The translations under genes were made by a program, and so were the position numbers. This document shows positions 13,901 through 24,809 of a DNA stretch of 64,000 nucleotides, in pieces. Origin of the DNA: Ascidia mentula (lineage: Eukaryota > Chordata > Ascidiacea > Phlebobranchia > Ascidiidae); contig OX387204.1 in NCBI GenBank assembly GCA_947561715.1, forward strand, positions 16,497,001 to 16,561,000, in the 5' to 3' direction. The notes under the pieces were generated by a model. The model did not search any database. It saw only the letters and a list, made by a program, of their open reading frames with translations, and was not told where the DNA came from. Position 1 is the stretch's first letter; each line of letters opens with the position of its first letter.

Positions 13901-15344
13901 ATATTTGATTTGTCATGATTCAAAAAGTATTTCATTGAATAATTGCATGCAATATAGTAATCGGTATGTTTGCAAGACATTAACTACAACAAGTGCACTT
14001 TTACACTTTGTGAAGTAAATTGCGTCGATATATTGTTGTTTTCCTAAAATGGGGGTGATACCTTTTATATAGCCATGTAGTCCAATAATATAGGTCTGCC
14101 AGAGGCAATATCAACACTTACTGGACAAAGTCAATGCGCCCTCGAGATTCTGCGATGCTCCAAATATTCCCCATTCCTCCCAATAAAATGCTACCTTGAA
14201 TAATTACTGCGATGAAACCGACTGCCATCACAATACACTGGAATACATCAGTCCATATAACAGCTTTCAAACCGCCAAGGGCAGTGTAGAAGGTGCAAAC
14301 CACCCCTGTAACAGCTATGGAAGTCCACAGGTCCAGTCCGGTCACTACAAAACGGCATTTTTTTTATATTTAAACTTATTATTCTGTAGATTATTATATA
14401 ATTAATCCATTGGGAACAAACCTTCATTGAGCGCCAGCGCTGGTGCGTAGATGACAATTCCCACGTATAGAACTTGGTTGATGATAAATATTGACGTGGC
14501 GAGCACTCGTACGTATTTGCTAAACCGCAGCTCCAAGTACTGTAAAGGTGACACAAAATGTTTTTTTCGTATTATTTACATCTCATGATTTCAAAACAGT
14601 TCCTGGTTAAGTCCTATGAAATGTTGGACAGTTGGGAGTAAAAAAAATGTTGAAAGTTTTGGATCCATTGAAACGGACAGAATGAAGTCCTATCATATCT
14701 GACCATATTCGTGTATGGCATCCAACCACGCAAAAATGAAAAGCAGTTTCAGCAGTTTCAGCACGCTAATTGTCTTCTGTTGTAACTTGCATAGTCCTGC
14801 TGACCTTCTACAAACCACAGTGGTTTAAATCTTTATACCCACCTCATATGTACTCGTGATGCCGTTGCGGTAAAACAGAGGAATAAAAATTTCTGCCGAT
14901 ACTATGGCAACGATGAAGTAGCTGAAGATGTAATAAGTGAACATCGTACCGTATATGTAGAATTCTGACGGAGTTCCAATAACTGTGAAAAAATAACTTT
15001 TAAGATTCTGAGAATCACATTTATTTCTTGTTCAAGTGCGCTGATATCACTGGGATATTTGTAAAGAGATTTCACCAACCCTCACTTCATTATGAGGAAA
15101 ATTAACAAAACTAGTGGACAAAAACATGCAACCAACTTGTAATTGCTGACAAGAAGCCCGCTGTAAGGGAAAAGGCAACAGGAACTGCATGCATCTGTCT
15201 TCCTCCCATCAAGTAATCATCGCTATCGTTTTTCTTTTTCCTTGATACGAGTGCAAAGAAGATTCCGATGCAGGCTGATATAAGGAAGAGGCATCCGAAG
15301 ACGACGTAATCCCAAACTCCGAATGATCGTTGGATCTCCTCCAT
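10915..15344 (-). CDS. SLC5A8-like sodium-coupled monocarboxylate transporter, copy 2
   Basis: Eleven exons with consistent phase: 15137-15344, 14843-14982, 14422-14539, 14122-14344, 13206-13346, 12664-12882, 12380-12482, 12157-12318, 11694-11859, 11433-11564 and 10915-11192, giving 629 aa. The start [15 protein letters not shown] matches the N-terminus of SLC5A8 (610 aa in human). Family landmarks are [18 protein letters not shown], the helix pair around [54 protein letters not shown] and [16 protein letters not shown]5A8 members couple inward sodium movement to uptake of lactate, pyruvate, short-chain fatty acids or nicotinate at the plasma membrane; the substrate here is unknown. The C-terminus is a charged, Glu/Lys-rich tail unlike that of the other copies. 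No breaks were found. Closest copy in the window is the inverted one at 44686-48903. Confidence 0.88.
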
Positions 15345-15486
15345 GATCTTGATCTTATACTGTATTAAAAATCCTTTATATTATTTTATGTTATGTATGC
15401 TGTATAGCGTATTGTCTTACCTTTATTCTCCTGTTGGTGGCAATAAAATCATAAGTAGTACAAACACAACAGAAGATGAGTTTATA
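15345..15486 (-). promoter_or_regulatory. TATA promoter and 5'UTR intron of SLC5A8-like copy 2
   Basis: On the minus strand, TATAAA at 15486-15481 precedes a short leader, a 61-bp 5'UTR intron (15420-15360, gtaaga...acag) and 15 bases before the ATG. The whole block is nearly identical to the block in front of the inverted copy at 44686, with the same intron length. Conservation between paralogues and spacing support promoter function; the transcription start itself is inferred. Confidence 0.6.
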
Positions 15487-17200
15487 CGACGATCCTGGTC
15501 CGACACGGCAGAAATGAGACTAAAAATTACCTAATTCCTTACAGTTAAAGAAAAGTTACTTTCTGCTAATGTGCAACGAAATTATCTGTGTTGATATGCT
15601 AGCTGTATTTGCCTGATTTATTCGTACGATTGCCTGTTAGCACAGCTGTCTGCTTGGGTATTGCTTAGGTAGCGAGACATAACACAACCACTGGCACAGT
15701 GTTTACCTTGTTATGGCGTTTCTTTATGTCGCCTTTGCTTCACCTAAATCATTGCCAAACTTTTTATTGCGTTGTAGGACATGACTAACGGCACTTGAGA
15801 ACATCTCCCTGGCCGTTTACTTTGTATTCTGTTTCAGACATATTTGCTGAAGATCCGTTGCAAACATGGTGACAGTGTTTGCCTGCTTGTGCACAGCAAC
15901 GAAAAGAGCACTTCGACCATTTACCAAATCCCGCCCTTATGTCAATGTTGTCACGGCATTAACGCACACAGGCAGCCGCACCCCCCAACCCGGGCCCAAT
16001 CGTGTTGTTTCAAAGTTTCTCATTAACTCTGTGCAGTTGAAAAGCGCATTATGGTGGATGTGCAATTTGTTAAACGTTGCCTTTCATTATTTCCGTGGTC
16101 ACAATTCGTCAGGTTTGTTTCTTGAAAACATATCTGTCCATTCCCAATCCATACTCTACCCACATTTTTCATGTAGTCTGCCGGGTTTTTGCTTTCTTGC
16201 ATCACTTGGTATATTTAGCCCTAATATCAAAATATTAAGTAGTCTTGGATGAGTTAATGATGATACCCTTAAGGAGCCCCCAACAACTATCGTCTGTTCG
16301 ATTCACATATACGTCCTTCGTTGATATGTTTACCTCTAACCAAACATTCTTGGCGGCCGTTTAAAAGCGGTGTGGTAGTCAGCCAGGTTTAGTAACTCAG
16401 GTCTTTGAGACAGCTGAATCAGAACTTGACACAAAATTTTACTCCTTTTTGTAAAAACATTCTGTCACCACGATCTTGAATTACTCTCGTAACTCGATAG
16501 AACGCCAGAAGGCCATTGTAAAAGCCTAAAACTAGAGTAAACCTGCACCATATCACCACATGACAACAACGTCGGGTTAACAACCAGTAACGATAGCTTA
16601 ACGACCTGCCTATACCGTTGTGTCACAGCGTGGACAGAACCCGAGCATCCTCGTATGAAATCAATACAAGAAATTGAGTTAAACAGATGCTCAACGGTGT
16701 AACTTTTTTTCTCCTTTTCCGGTAAAGCTGTCTATCGGATACGCAAACAATTCTAATGTACACACCAGCAGTCGGTTTGCTTGTCCTTGCTTGGTCTGCT
16801 TCACATCGTTTATTGAGCTCAAGCGTGAAAGTATGTTTGCGTGAAAGTGGGAGTTGCAGATGGAGACTGTGTTGTGATTCATCACCGCATGGAGGGCAAA
16901 TATTTGTGTTTCGACGTTTACTCACCATGTTTCCAAGTGTTTTTCTTCGATTTGCGAACAACATGATTGATTAACATGGAATAAGAGCAAGTCAAATACG
17001 ATTCTTCGTATGTGTTCTTGTTTTAAATGACATAAAAGCTAAATCAATGTGAGTAACTGTTGAACTATTTATAAAGTTTAGATCAAGTTATTCGTACCAA
17101 AATGTTATTCAAACTTGTTTTTATGGAAAAGTATACAATCAATAGATATTGCAAAAGCCACAGAAACGATTGATTCCTGTTCGTCAATCTTCAAAAGCAA
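15487..17200. other. Intergenic spacer between SLC5A8-like copies 2 and 3
   Basis: Contains the distal upstream region of copy 2 and the 3' flank of copy 3. A 128-codon open stretch on the plus strand (15866-16252) has no recognisable domain and no family match I know; it is taken as chance. No other features were recognised. Confidence 0.45.
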
Positions 17201-20200
17201 TTAAAAGGAAGTTATCTCATTGGCTATTGACACATCTTGCTCGTTCTTGTACGCCTTATTGTCGTTCCCATCCGTTTTAAAAAACGCGATTTCCATTATC
17301 TTTTCTTTCTCGTGTTTGTCGTAGGGCACTCCGCACCATAGAAATCGTCGCGTCTTTTCCGGGAGCCACTTGAAAATCCAATGATCGAAAAACGGTATCG
17401 TGACTCCAGGAGGTAACTCACTTGGTTTCTGATACCCTACATAGTATTGTAAATTGGTATACACGTTGACATGAATTTACAGATTTTGTTAACCTGTTAA
17501 AAATGAGACAATATGTCCGACAATGAGAGCAACGACGAACCCGAAAACTCCGTAATAGAGATAAGAGATTGAATACATTTCGGCTATCAGGGGTCTAACT
17601 GCTTCTATGGTAGTCTGTGGCGAGTCTTCAAAAACTACAGTCAGTGATTTTTTCCCTCTCCGTTGATGCTCACCGGAAGGTTAACGACATACCTGTGGTG
17701 AAGGCGCGTGTTGTGGCATCGGTAACGTTTGGGAATACACAGTCGACAGTAGATCGATCGAGTGCACGTAGATATTTGTTGGGCGGAGGGTAAATCGTGC
17801 TTCCCACGTAACACCATATAGAAGTCGCCAAACCGCTGATGAAACCAAGGGCAGCGCCCTGAGCAACGAAGTGAGATAGAAAATGACGACTGCTATTGAA
17901 TATATGCTTCCGCCAATATTTTTTGGCCACATTGTATATTTATCAACTGAAAGATGACCACAAACAAAATGAACGGTTTACCAGAATTCTATTCTCTGGG
18001 AAGGGTAGTTTAGTTGGTAAATAAATAGAATTGTCCTGATCTTCCAACCGTTTTAAACTAGCTGAAAAAAGTCTCATACGTTTTGTTTGAAAACGTTTGT
18101 TAAAATGTTTAAAACATAACACAACAAAAAGCATTGAATATTTACCCAAGAATTACACCAGGGGAAGGCCCAACCCATTGTAAACAGCGCCAACGTGGGG
18201 CCAGATATCATTCCGTTAATACTAAGGATAGCAGTTACCAAACTACCAAGACTAGATCCCATAGAAGCCATTGCCAAGCAACATGCGCCGTAAAACACAA
18301 CCAAAGCCTGTGGAAATTATACAATGATCAGAATCACATTATTAAATATTTTAACAAAAAAATTCAACCAACAGTAACAGAGTAAATGCCAGGTTTACTG
18401 GTCAACAAATAGCGGTCATTAATTGCAAGTCGTTTAACGTTTATGACCAACTGTAATGGATCATATTCGTTTGTTATAATGTTCAATTTTTACTTTCGAA
18501 ATCCACAGAGTTTGCGCATCAGTGAGTTTCTTGTAAGGTTTAATGAAGTCTTCCACGGTCACTGTGGCCACTGCGTTGATCCCCGAAGACACTGTGCTGC
18601 AAACCCAATCGTATTTAATATTAAAATAACGAACATTTTTCATATTTGCGAAATTGATACGTGTTGTAATAAACCTTATCGTACCTAAGAGTACCGCTGA
18701 AAACACTACACATAAAAACGCCAGGAAGACCAGGGTAGGTATAGAGAATATCCATTACAAAATATGGAAGGAGTTGATCTGTGGCTGAAACCCAACCAGC
18801 ATCGTATGGATCGCAATCGGCGTAATACGCGAACATCGTCAAACCGCCAAGACCAGCCAGTATCGTTATTGCCATACTTGCAAATGAGTTCAAATACATT
18901 GCCCTACAGCAAAAAGAATAATTACATGCATCCAAGATCAATGCAGAAGTAGACACAAAACTAGCGAATCTCTTCAAGAATTCTTAGTCGTAAGTCAACT
19001 TAATGATAAAAATACCATAAAGTTTATATGTTGAAACAAACAAGGATTATTTGTTAATACAAACATGGCACCTACACTTTAGCATGGGTTTCAGTTTTGC
19101 AACACAAAATTCTTTGGACCACGGTGTGAGTTGTGCAATAAGCTGCCGTCCAAACCATCGTCCCACCAACCAAGATGGACCAGAATGTGTGGCGAATGCG
19201 CGGATCTCCCTCGAAACTGCGAGAACATTGACGCACTGACCATTTTAAGTAAAAGGTATTTGTTTATGTCAGAAGCAAAGAAGATTAATTCAATCAAAAA
19301 CAGAGTGGGATTTTCTTAAGGTATAAAGTCATATATATTTGTTGACTGCTTTGAAGACAGGGGCGGGTCCAGGAGGGGCAGTTGCCTTCTCTCCATATAA
19401 AATATGTCACAACATTAAATAAAAAAGTTTTAATTGCAAACAAAATCTTTGTCCTAACAAATTCTGCCCCTGATTGAAGAGAAAGGAATACTATGTGTTT
19501 GTAACACTTACTGGGCAAAATCAGTTCGACCTCGAGATTCTGCAATCCTCCACACATTCTGAAAACCTCCCAGAGCAATGTTACCCTGAATTACCACTGC
19601 TATAAATCCGATGCCCATAACAATATATTGGAAGACATCGGTCCATATAACAGCTTTAAGGCCTCCCAACGCTGTATAAAAAGTGCACACGACACCTGTG
19701 ATCGCTATTGAGATCCAGAGATCGAGTCCAGTCACTATGATAAGTTTAACAAATGTTTGCCAACATTCGTTGTAGGTTTAATCAATGTAAACAACACCTT
19801 GATTAAGTGCTAATGCTGGTGCATAGATCACTATCCCGTTGTAGAAAACCTGGTTGAGGACAAACACCGTCGTCGCCATGAGCCGCACGTATTTGTTGAA
19901 CCTCAACTCCAAGTACTGCCATATGTTAATAATATTCGGTTTTAGTTTTTGTCAGGTCCATTACAGTGCCTGTAGGGAAAGACTGGTTCCCTAATTTTGG
20001 CTGAATCTAACCCTCGATGAGGCATTGTATTAATACCAACAACACTAGTGTGTCAAGATTCGTATTAAATTCTTTGAAACAAAATATTTCAGATTAAAGT
20101 TTTATTGATTTATTTTTTTTTATCAATTACAGTACTTTGTGTTCTTCTGTTTGCAGAAACTGATGATGCCTAACCGGGCGAAAGATTTTTCTATTGTTTG

Positions 20201-20754
20201 TAATACACTAATTGACTTCTGAAACACTTTGTGTCAAACTATTTAATTCCTGAAGGAAAAGCATTGAAAATTGGATCAGTTATCAAAATGAAAAAACAAA
20301 CCTCGTAGGTACTGGTGATGCCATGCCGGTAGTAAAGAGGGATGTATATTTCAGACGTTACCACGGCAACGATGAAGAAAGATACACAGAAATAAGCGAA
20401 CATTGAACCGTAAACATAGAATTCTGAGGGCACTCCAATCACTGCAAGCATACAAGTGAGACATTATGGATACTGAACGTGTTGACAATTAGTAAATATA
20501 TGATTGGGTTAAGCCACATGCTTGCAAACAATAAGTAAGGTTATACTTGTGATTGCCGACAGATATCCAGCACTAAGGGAGAAGGCAACAGGCACTGCAT
20601 GCATCTGTCTTCCTCCCATCAAGTAATCATCACTATCGTTTTTCTTTTTCCTTGAGACGAATGCAAAGAAGATTCCGATGCAAGCTGAGATGAGGAAGAG
20701 GCATCCGAACACGACGTAATCCCAAACACCTAAGGATCGTTGGATCTCCTCCAT
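17201..20754 (-). CDS. SLC5A8-like sodium-coupled monocarboxylate transporter, copy 3
   Basis: Eleven exons: 20547-20754, 20302-20441, 19798-19915, 19512-19734, 19076-19216, 18685-18903, 18494-18596, 18146-18307, 17693-17858, 17494-17625 and 17201-17436, coding 615 aa. Exon lengths equal those of copies 2 and 4 except the last. The methionine at [15 protein letters not shown] is chosen because it aligns with the other copies; an upstream in-frame ATG at 20835 exists. Landmarks include [51 protein letters not shown] and [14 protein letters not shown]. About 13 membrane helices are expected for the family. The sequence is clearly older in divergence from copy 2 than copy 4 is. A hammerhead-like sequence lies in intron 2. 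Confidence 0.88.
20155..20192 (+). ncRNA. Minimal hammerhead-ribozyme-like motif (Penelope-element type)
   Basis: Sequence reads AGAAA-CTGATGA-(T)GCC-loop-GGC-GAAA-GATT-TTTCT. The core CTGATGA (20160-20166) and GAA (20180-20182) are intact, stem II has three pairs with one bulged T, and flanking AGAAA/TTTCT can form a 5-bp stem I. Hammerheads with almost no stem III are known from Penelope-like retroelements and act as dimers; here the short stem III (AGAT) is not self-complementary as the usual ACGT is, so activity is doubtful. Located antisense in intron 2 of copy 3. Confidence 0.35.
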
Positions 20755-21460
20755 ACGAAACCTCTTTTTTATCAAATGATTTATATACGCTTTTATTGTG
20801 TGCAAAATTAAAGCTAAAACGTATATGTTTCTCAATAGTAGCCTTTTAGTTGTTCATTTGTCTTGTCTTTACTTATTCTTGATAATAAAATTATTAAAAT
20901 CATGAAATCAAAAGCAGAAAGTGTTTGTTTTTGTAACCTGGTAGTTTGTCATCAAAAGCTATGTTTAAATCTGCTGCATTTGTTAAACTTCAACTGCAAT
21001 TGCTTTCCTAAAACCTGATCGTGTCCTCTCCAATCTGCTGAGAATTGTTCACATTTTTAAATGCTCGCAGTTGCGGCAAATTTACTGTTGTGTCAACATA
21101 TATTGACCAAGGTTTATGGTCGGCAGCCCCGAACAGCTTTGTTAGAAATGCTTTCAGTTGAGGTTTTAATGTTGTGTAATGTTTAGCTGTTGAAAGGTTA
21201 GTGAGAGTACAATGGCGCGGTTTATTTGTCTGGTTTATGTAACGCGCAAATCAGTAGAGTGTTTTGTATGGTTTACGTTTTAACGGAGTAATTTGTCGAA
21301 CTTTGTCAACAACAGGACGAAGAAAGGGGGATACGGCCGAAAATATGTATTTGTTCCTTTGCAAAAGTTCGTGATTGCCGGTGATGCAATTCGCTAAATA
21401 CAGTAACTTTAGTTGTGGATCTTGTCAAAGCATTGCGATTTAGACCAGAAACCCATGAAA

Positions 21461-21605
21461 CTCACGAAACTCACGAAACTCACGAAACTCACGAAACTCA
21501 CGAAACTCACGAAACTCACGAAACTCACGAAACTCACGAAACTCACGAAACTCACGAAACTCACGAAACTCACGAAACTCACGAAACTCACAAAACTCAC
21601 GAAAT
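21461..21605. repeat. Nine-bp tandem repeat (ACTCACGAA)n
   Basis: About 16 near-perfect copies of a 9-bp unit lie between SLC5A8-like copy 3 and the Canopy-like gene. Because the unit is a multiple of three, open frames run through it in several frames; these are not genes. Confidence 0.97.
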
Positions 21606-21686
21606 TCTATATTTCAATATATTTAGCCATCAAGCAAGGTTGTACTCATAATTGCAAATAGTCGTTTAGTCAAAAATTAAACATCT

Positions 21687-23870
21687 CTAATATTCTTGTT
21701 GCTTTAGTTCTGGGTGTTTTTCGAAAATGGCATCGAAAGCCTTGGTCCACAAATTGTCACGTACGTTCTCTTGCGTAAGACACGAGTCTGAAACCGGTTC
21801 CCCATACACAAGAATCCTGAAATCGATGGGAAAACATGAATCTTAGCCGAAGTTTACATTCATGTGTATATGTACAATGGACTCCTGTAAATCTATGGCT
21901 TTAACCCTTTGTATTAAACTTTCATGTTGATTTTTATTGTTTATACACGTGATTGTTATTTGTGCGTAAAGTTTTATACGAATACCTTTCTCTGCATAGA
22001 TATTGATAAAGATCGTCTCTTTCTTCCATCGAGTTCCATTTCATGAGTTCGTTTTCGCGTTTGTTGATGATTTCATCGCACTAAAAACACGCGCTGCAAT
22101 TAATAAGTAGCAAAATAAGTTCACCAAGACATTAGCGCTTGCTGCATTTTACTTTACCAAAAAAATGATACGGATTGCCTACAATTATAAGTAAAACTTA
22201 CAATGCCTAAATATTTTTCGTAGATCATTATTAAGTATCCAAATAAAAAGAATGTCATCCATAATTGTGTAAAATGTGAGCTCACCATCTCCATCAAGCG
22301 GTTACTCTCTGGGTGCTTAAAACGTTCGAACTCGTCAATGAGTAATTGTGATTCCGCGTCACCCTTCGTTTGTGATTCAATGAGCGATTTCGTGTCCTTG
22401 AGATCACTTTTCTTCACATATCTACAAATGTTTACCAATTAGATTATTAAATGAGCTTGGCCGTTTGGTCACAAAGTCGTCTGATAGTCACGCCAGTTGC
22501 ACTGATGAGACCATTCAGGTCGAAACAGTGGCCATATGTCTGCAGCTTATACACAATTCATATTATTGGCTCCACTTTGCTTATCATAGATTATTAAAGG
22601 TTAATTTTTTTGATTTGGAAAAAAAGTTTATTGTGATTGCTATTACAATGCTAGTGTTTCTCCATCGAAAATGCATGGCTTATCTCTTTAGTTGGGTGCA
22701 CCATCTTTTTGTGTGTATACATACATTTTGCTTGGCTCTGTGGCCATTCGAAAACTGAGCTTTGGCCGCGTTTCAATCATGAATGCTGAATTGCCCTTAC
22801 CTGAATTTCTTCTTATCCTCTTCTTGTGGAACGTAATTCAGCATTTTATTACATACTTCTTCAATGGCCAAGAGCATCGGCACCGCCCTGCGGGGTTAAA
22901 ATGTAGATTAAACCGTCTTAAAAGTCACCTAGCTACATTGGTGAGACCCAACAGGTCGGAATAGTGACAAAGTCTGCTGCCTGAATATTTTTGTTAGCTC
23001 TATTGCTTCCATTCAAATTAAACCACATATGTGAGTTGATAAATCGTTTTATTATTTTAAAACATTGCTTTTTTCTGGCGTACTTCTCTCGTTTTTTCTC
23101 TGCCCTGCTTTTCCTTCTGTCCTTTCTCTTTTTCTCCTTGATTTGTTCCTCAGTGAGATCTTCTTTTTTCGTTTCACCCCTTAACGTTTTGTCAATTTCC
23201 TCCACCATTAAGCGACAAACTGAATTAATTACTTAATTTAGTTCTTTAAACAATTGCTACATGAAGAAATTACTCGCCTGGTCGAATTCATTTCACGTTT
23301 AGTTACCTATTACTGTACTCGGTACTCTTAGTAAAACTTATCCCCATACGTTTTAACATGTTGGTTGTTCAAATGTTGCTGAGTGAGAACTTAACGATAG
23401 ATTTTGGGCTTTGTTATGAGGTCGTAATTACCACGGCTTCCGTGCAAACAACAAGAACAATAACGAGTTCTTTGCAGTTTTCACAAGTAAAAGCTTACCA
23501 TGACATTTGGTCGGGTATTTCTTATTATTGTATGCAACGCCTGGAGGCCGAGGAGCATTCTTGTCTTTCTTGCTTGTCTTCTTTGTCAGAGTTGCGCTGC
23601 ACTGCAAAACACAATCGACTTGAACACCTATATCGGAAACTAAATAACGCCAGTATTTTTCGAGGTACTTAATTACAAACAGAAATCGTTTAAATAGTAG
23701 TTATAATTTTGTCCTTTGTTAAGTATATGGAAACCTGTTTTTAACAAAAGGCGAATAGCTTATTGACAGTAAAGATTGGGTAATAATTTAACTTCCAAAC
23801 TTACGATATGAGCAAGCACAACAATGCAAAATCCCAACAACAGCAAGGAGCAGAGACTTTTGCTTGCCAT
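21687..23870 (-). CDS. Canopy-family (CNPY3/4-like) ER saposin-type protein
   Basis: Six exons with matching phase: 23805-23870, 23499-23601, 23084-23219, 22286-22421, 21986-22080 and 21687-21816, giving 221 aa. Exon 1 is a clean signal peptide (MASKSLCSLLLLGFCIVVLA). The YPTKCHVCRLMVEEIDKTL segment at residues 51-69 corresponds to the KCEVCK...EL start of the saposin-like domain in CNPY3/CNPY4; KYVKKSDL, CDEIINKRENEL and YLCRERILV...SDSCL match later blocks, including the penultimate cysteine pair. CNPY3 and CNPY4 are luminal ER co-chaperones for Toll-like receptor folding. Oddities: a long Lys/Arg/Glu-rich insertion at about residues 75-102 just after the first Cys pair, fewer cysteines than vertebrate CNPY3, and a C-terminus (KQQEY) without a KDEL-type signal. 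Family call is fairly secure from the cysteine blocks; function is inferred from relatives. Confidence 0.72.
22496..22546 (+). ncRNA. Type I hammerhead ribozyme, nearly complete
   Basis: Stem I GTTGCA (22496-22501) pairs with TGCAGC (22541-22546) over six positions including one G-T; core CTGATGA at 22502-22508; stem II GACC/GGTC (22509-22512/22518-22521) with loop ATTCA; GAA at 22522-22524; stem III begins A22525-T22539, C22526-G22538, A22527-T22537; predicted cleavage after C22540 (GTC). One stem III pair is lost (G22528 opposite A22536; other family members have C). All catalytic positions of the canonical hammerhead are present. It is embedded in a dispersed repeat that continues to about 22590, antisense in intron 3 of the Canopy-like gene. 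Confidence 0.65.
22932..22981 (+). repeat. Decayed hammerhead repeat copy
   Basis: Aligns with the motif at 22496 (gtgagaccc...aggtcggaat...aagtctgctgcc) but the core has changed to TTGGTGA and GGAA, so it should be inactive. It lies in the same intron, about 430 bp downstream of the better copy. Confidence 0.45.
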
Positions 23871-24809
23871 TTCCTTAATTTCCTTTTCTTAACTTATTGT
23901 TTTTCCAATACAATGACGTGTCAAATTATCCTACCATACACTGCGTCGCAACAAATGTTGAGAAGAAAAGTTTTAGGTACCGCTACGTAGAAATGCGATG
24001 TTACAGTATGTTTCGCTTCCCTGTCATGGCTACAGAATAAAAACCAACATTCGATTTGATAAAAAAAAATTTCTGACCTGGAAAACTTATGTACACGCAG
24101 TTCTCTCAACCAATTTTGTGGCGTCTGAGACAAAAAGCGACTGCTTCGCGTGCTCGAAGTAACTTGTTTGCTTTACTCTGTGACGAAATGTACAGATGCG
24201 CATGTTCCCACAGTAAAGTTGCCTGCTGTGTCTGATGTAAGCAGAAATAATGACTGTGTATTCTTCCCTACATTGTGGTAAATACCACTGTTCCAAACTG
24301 CAGATAACTCAAGACAACATATAATACCGTTTTAAATTTGATTTCGTTGCGAAGGATTAATTTGCCTTCAACATCAAGTAATTAAAAAAATGAACTGTCA
24401 TGGAAGATGCTTGGAAACAAACAAAGAAAATGCATGAGATAAATATAGGAAGCAACATTACAGCATAGGCTAACCTATCCATGACGAATATATACCGTTT
24501 TTCTGAAAATGACAACATTATACATAAGCCATACTTTTAGAGTCGAAAATATGTCGATGCAACTAGATTTTACTTATTAGGTCTAACAAAAACACATATT
24601 TTTTTTGTTTAGTGGTTCAAAAAATAATGAATAAAACATTTGTGACTGTGGAAAATTGTTGTGCCTTCTTGGTAGTAGTAAAATATTTTAGCTTCCTTAG
24701 TTACAAATTAACTTAAACAACGGAGCCACGAGAGTACAGCACGCGACGTTCATAAGAAACGAGTCGTTTTATTTTCATAAATAATGCAAGAAAACGTCTG
24801 CTAAGTGTC
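23871..24809. promoter_or_regulatory. Putative shared upstream region of two divergent genes
   Basis: The Canopy-like gene starts at 23870 on the minus strand and the coiled-coil gene at 24810 on the plus strand, leaving 939 bp that must contain both promoters. No clear TATA pair or other motif was recognised. No coding exons were supported here. Confidence 0.4.

Noticed and set aside
15866..16252. 128-codon open frame on the plus strand
   Set aside because: No domain, no splice context, and composition like translated non-coding DNA between two SLC5A8-like genes.
21409..21661. Open frames with THE, KLT or FVS tripeptide repeats
   Set aside because: Products of the 9-bp simple repeat, open in several frames on both strands.
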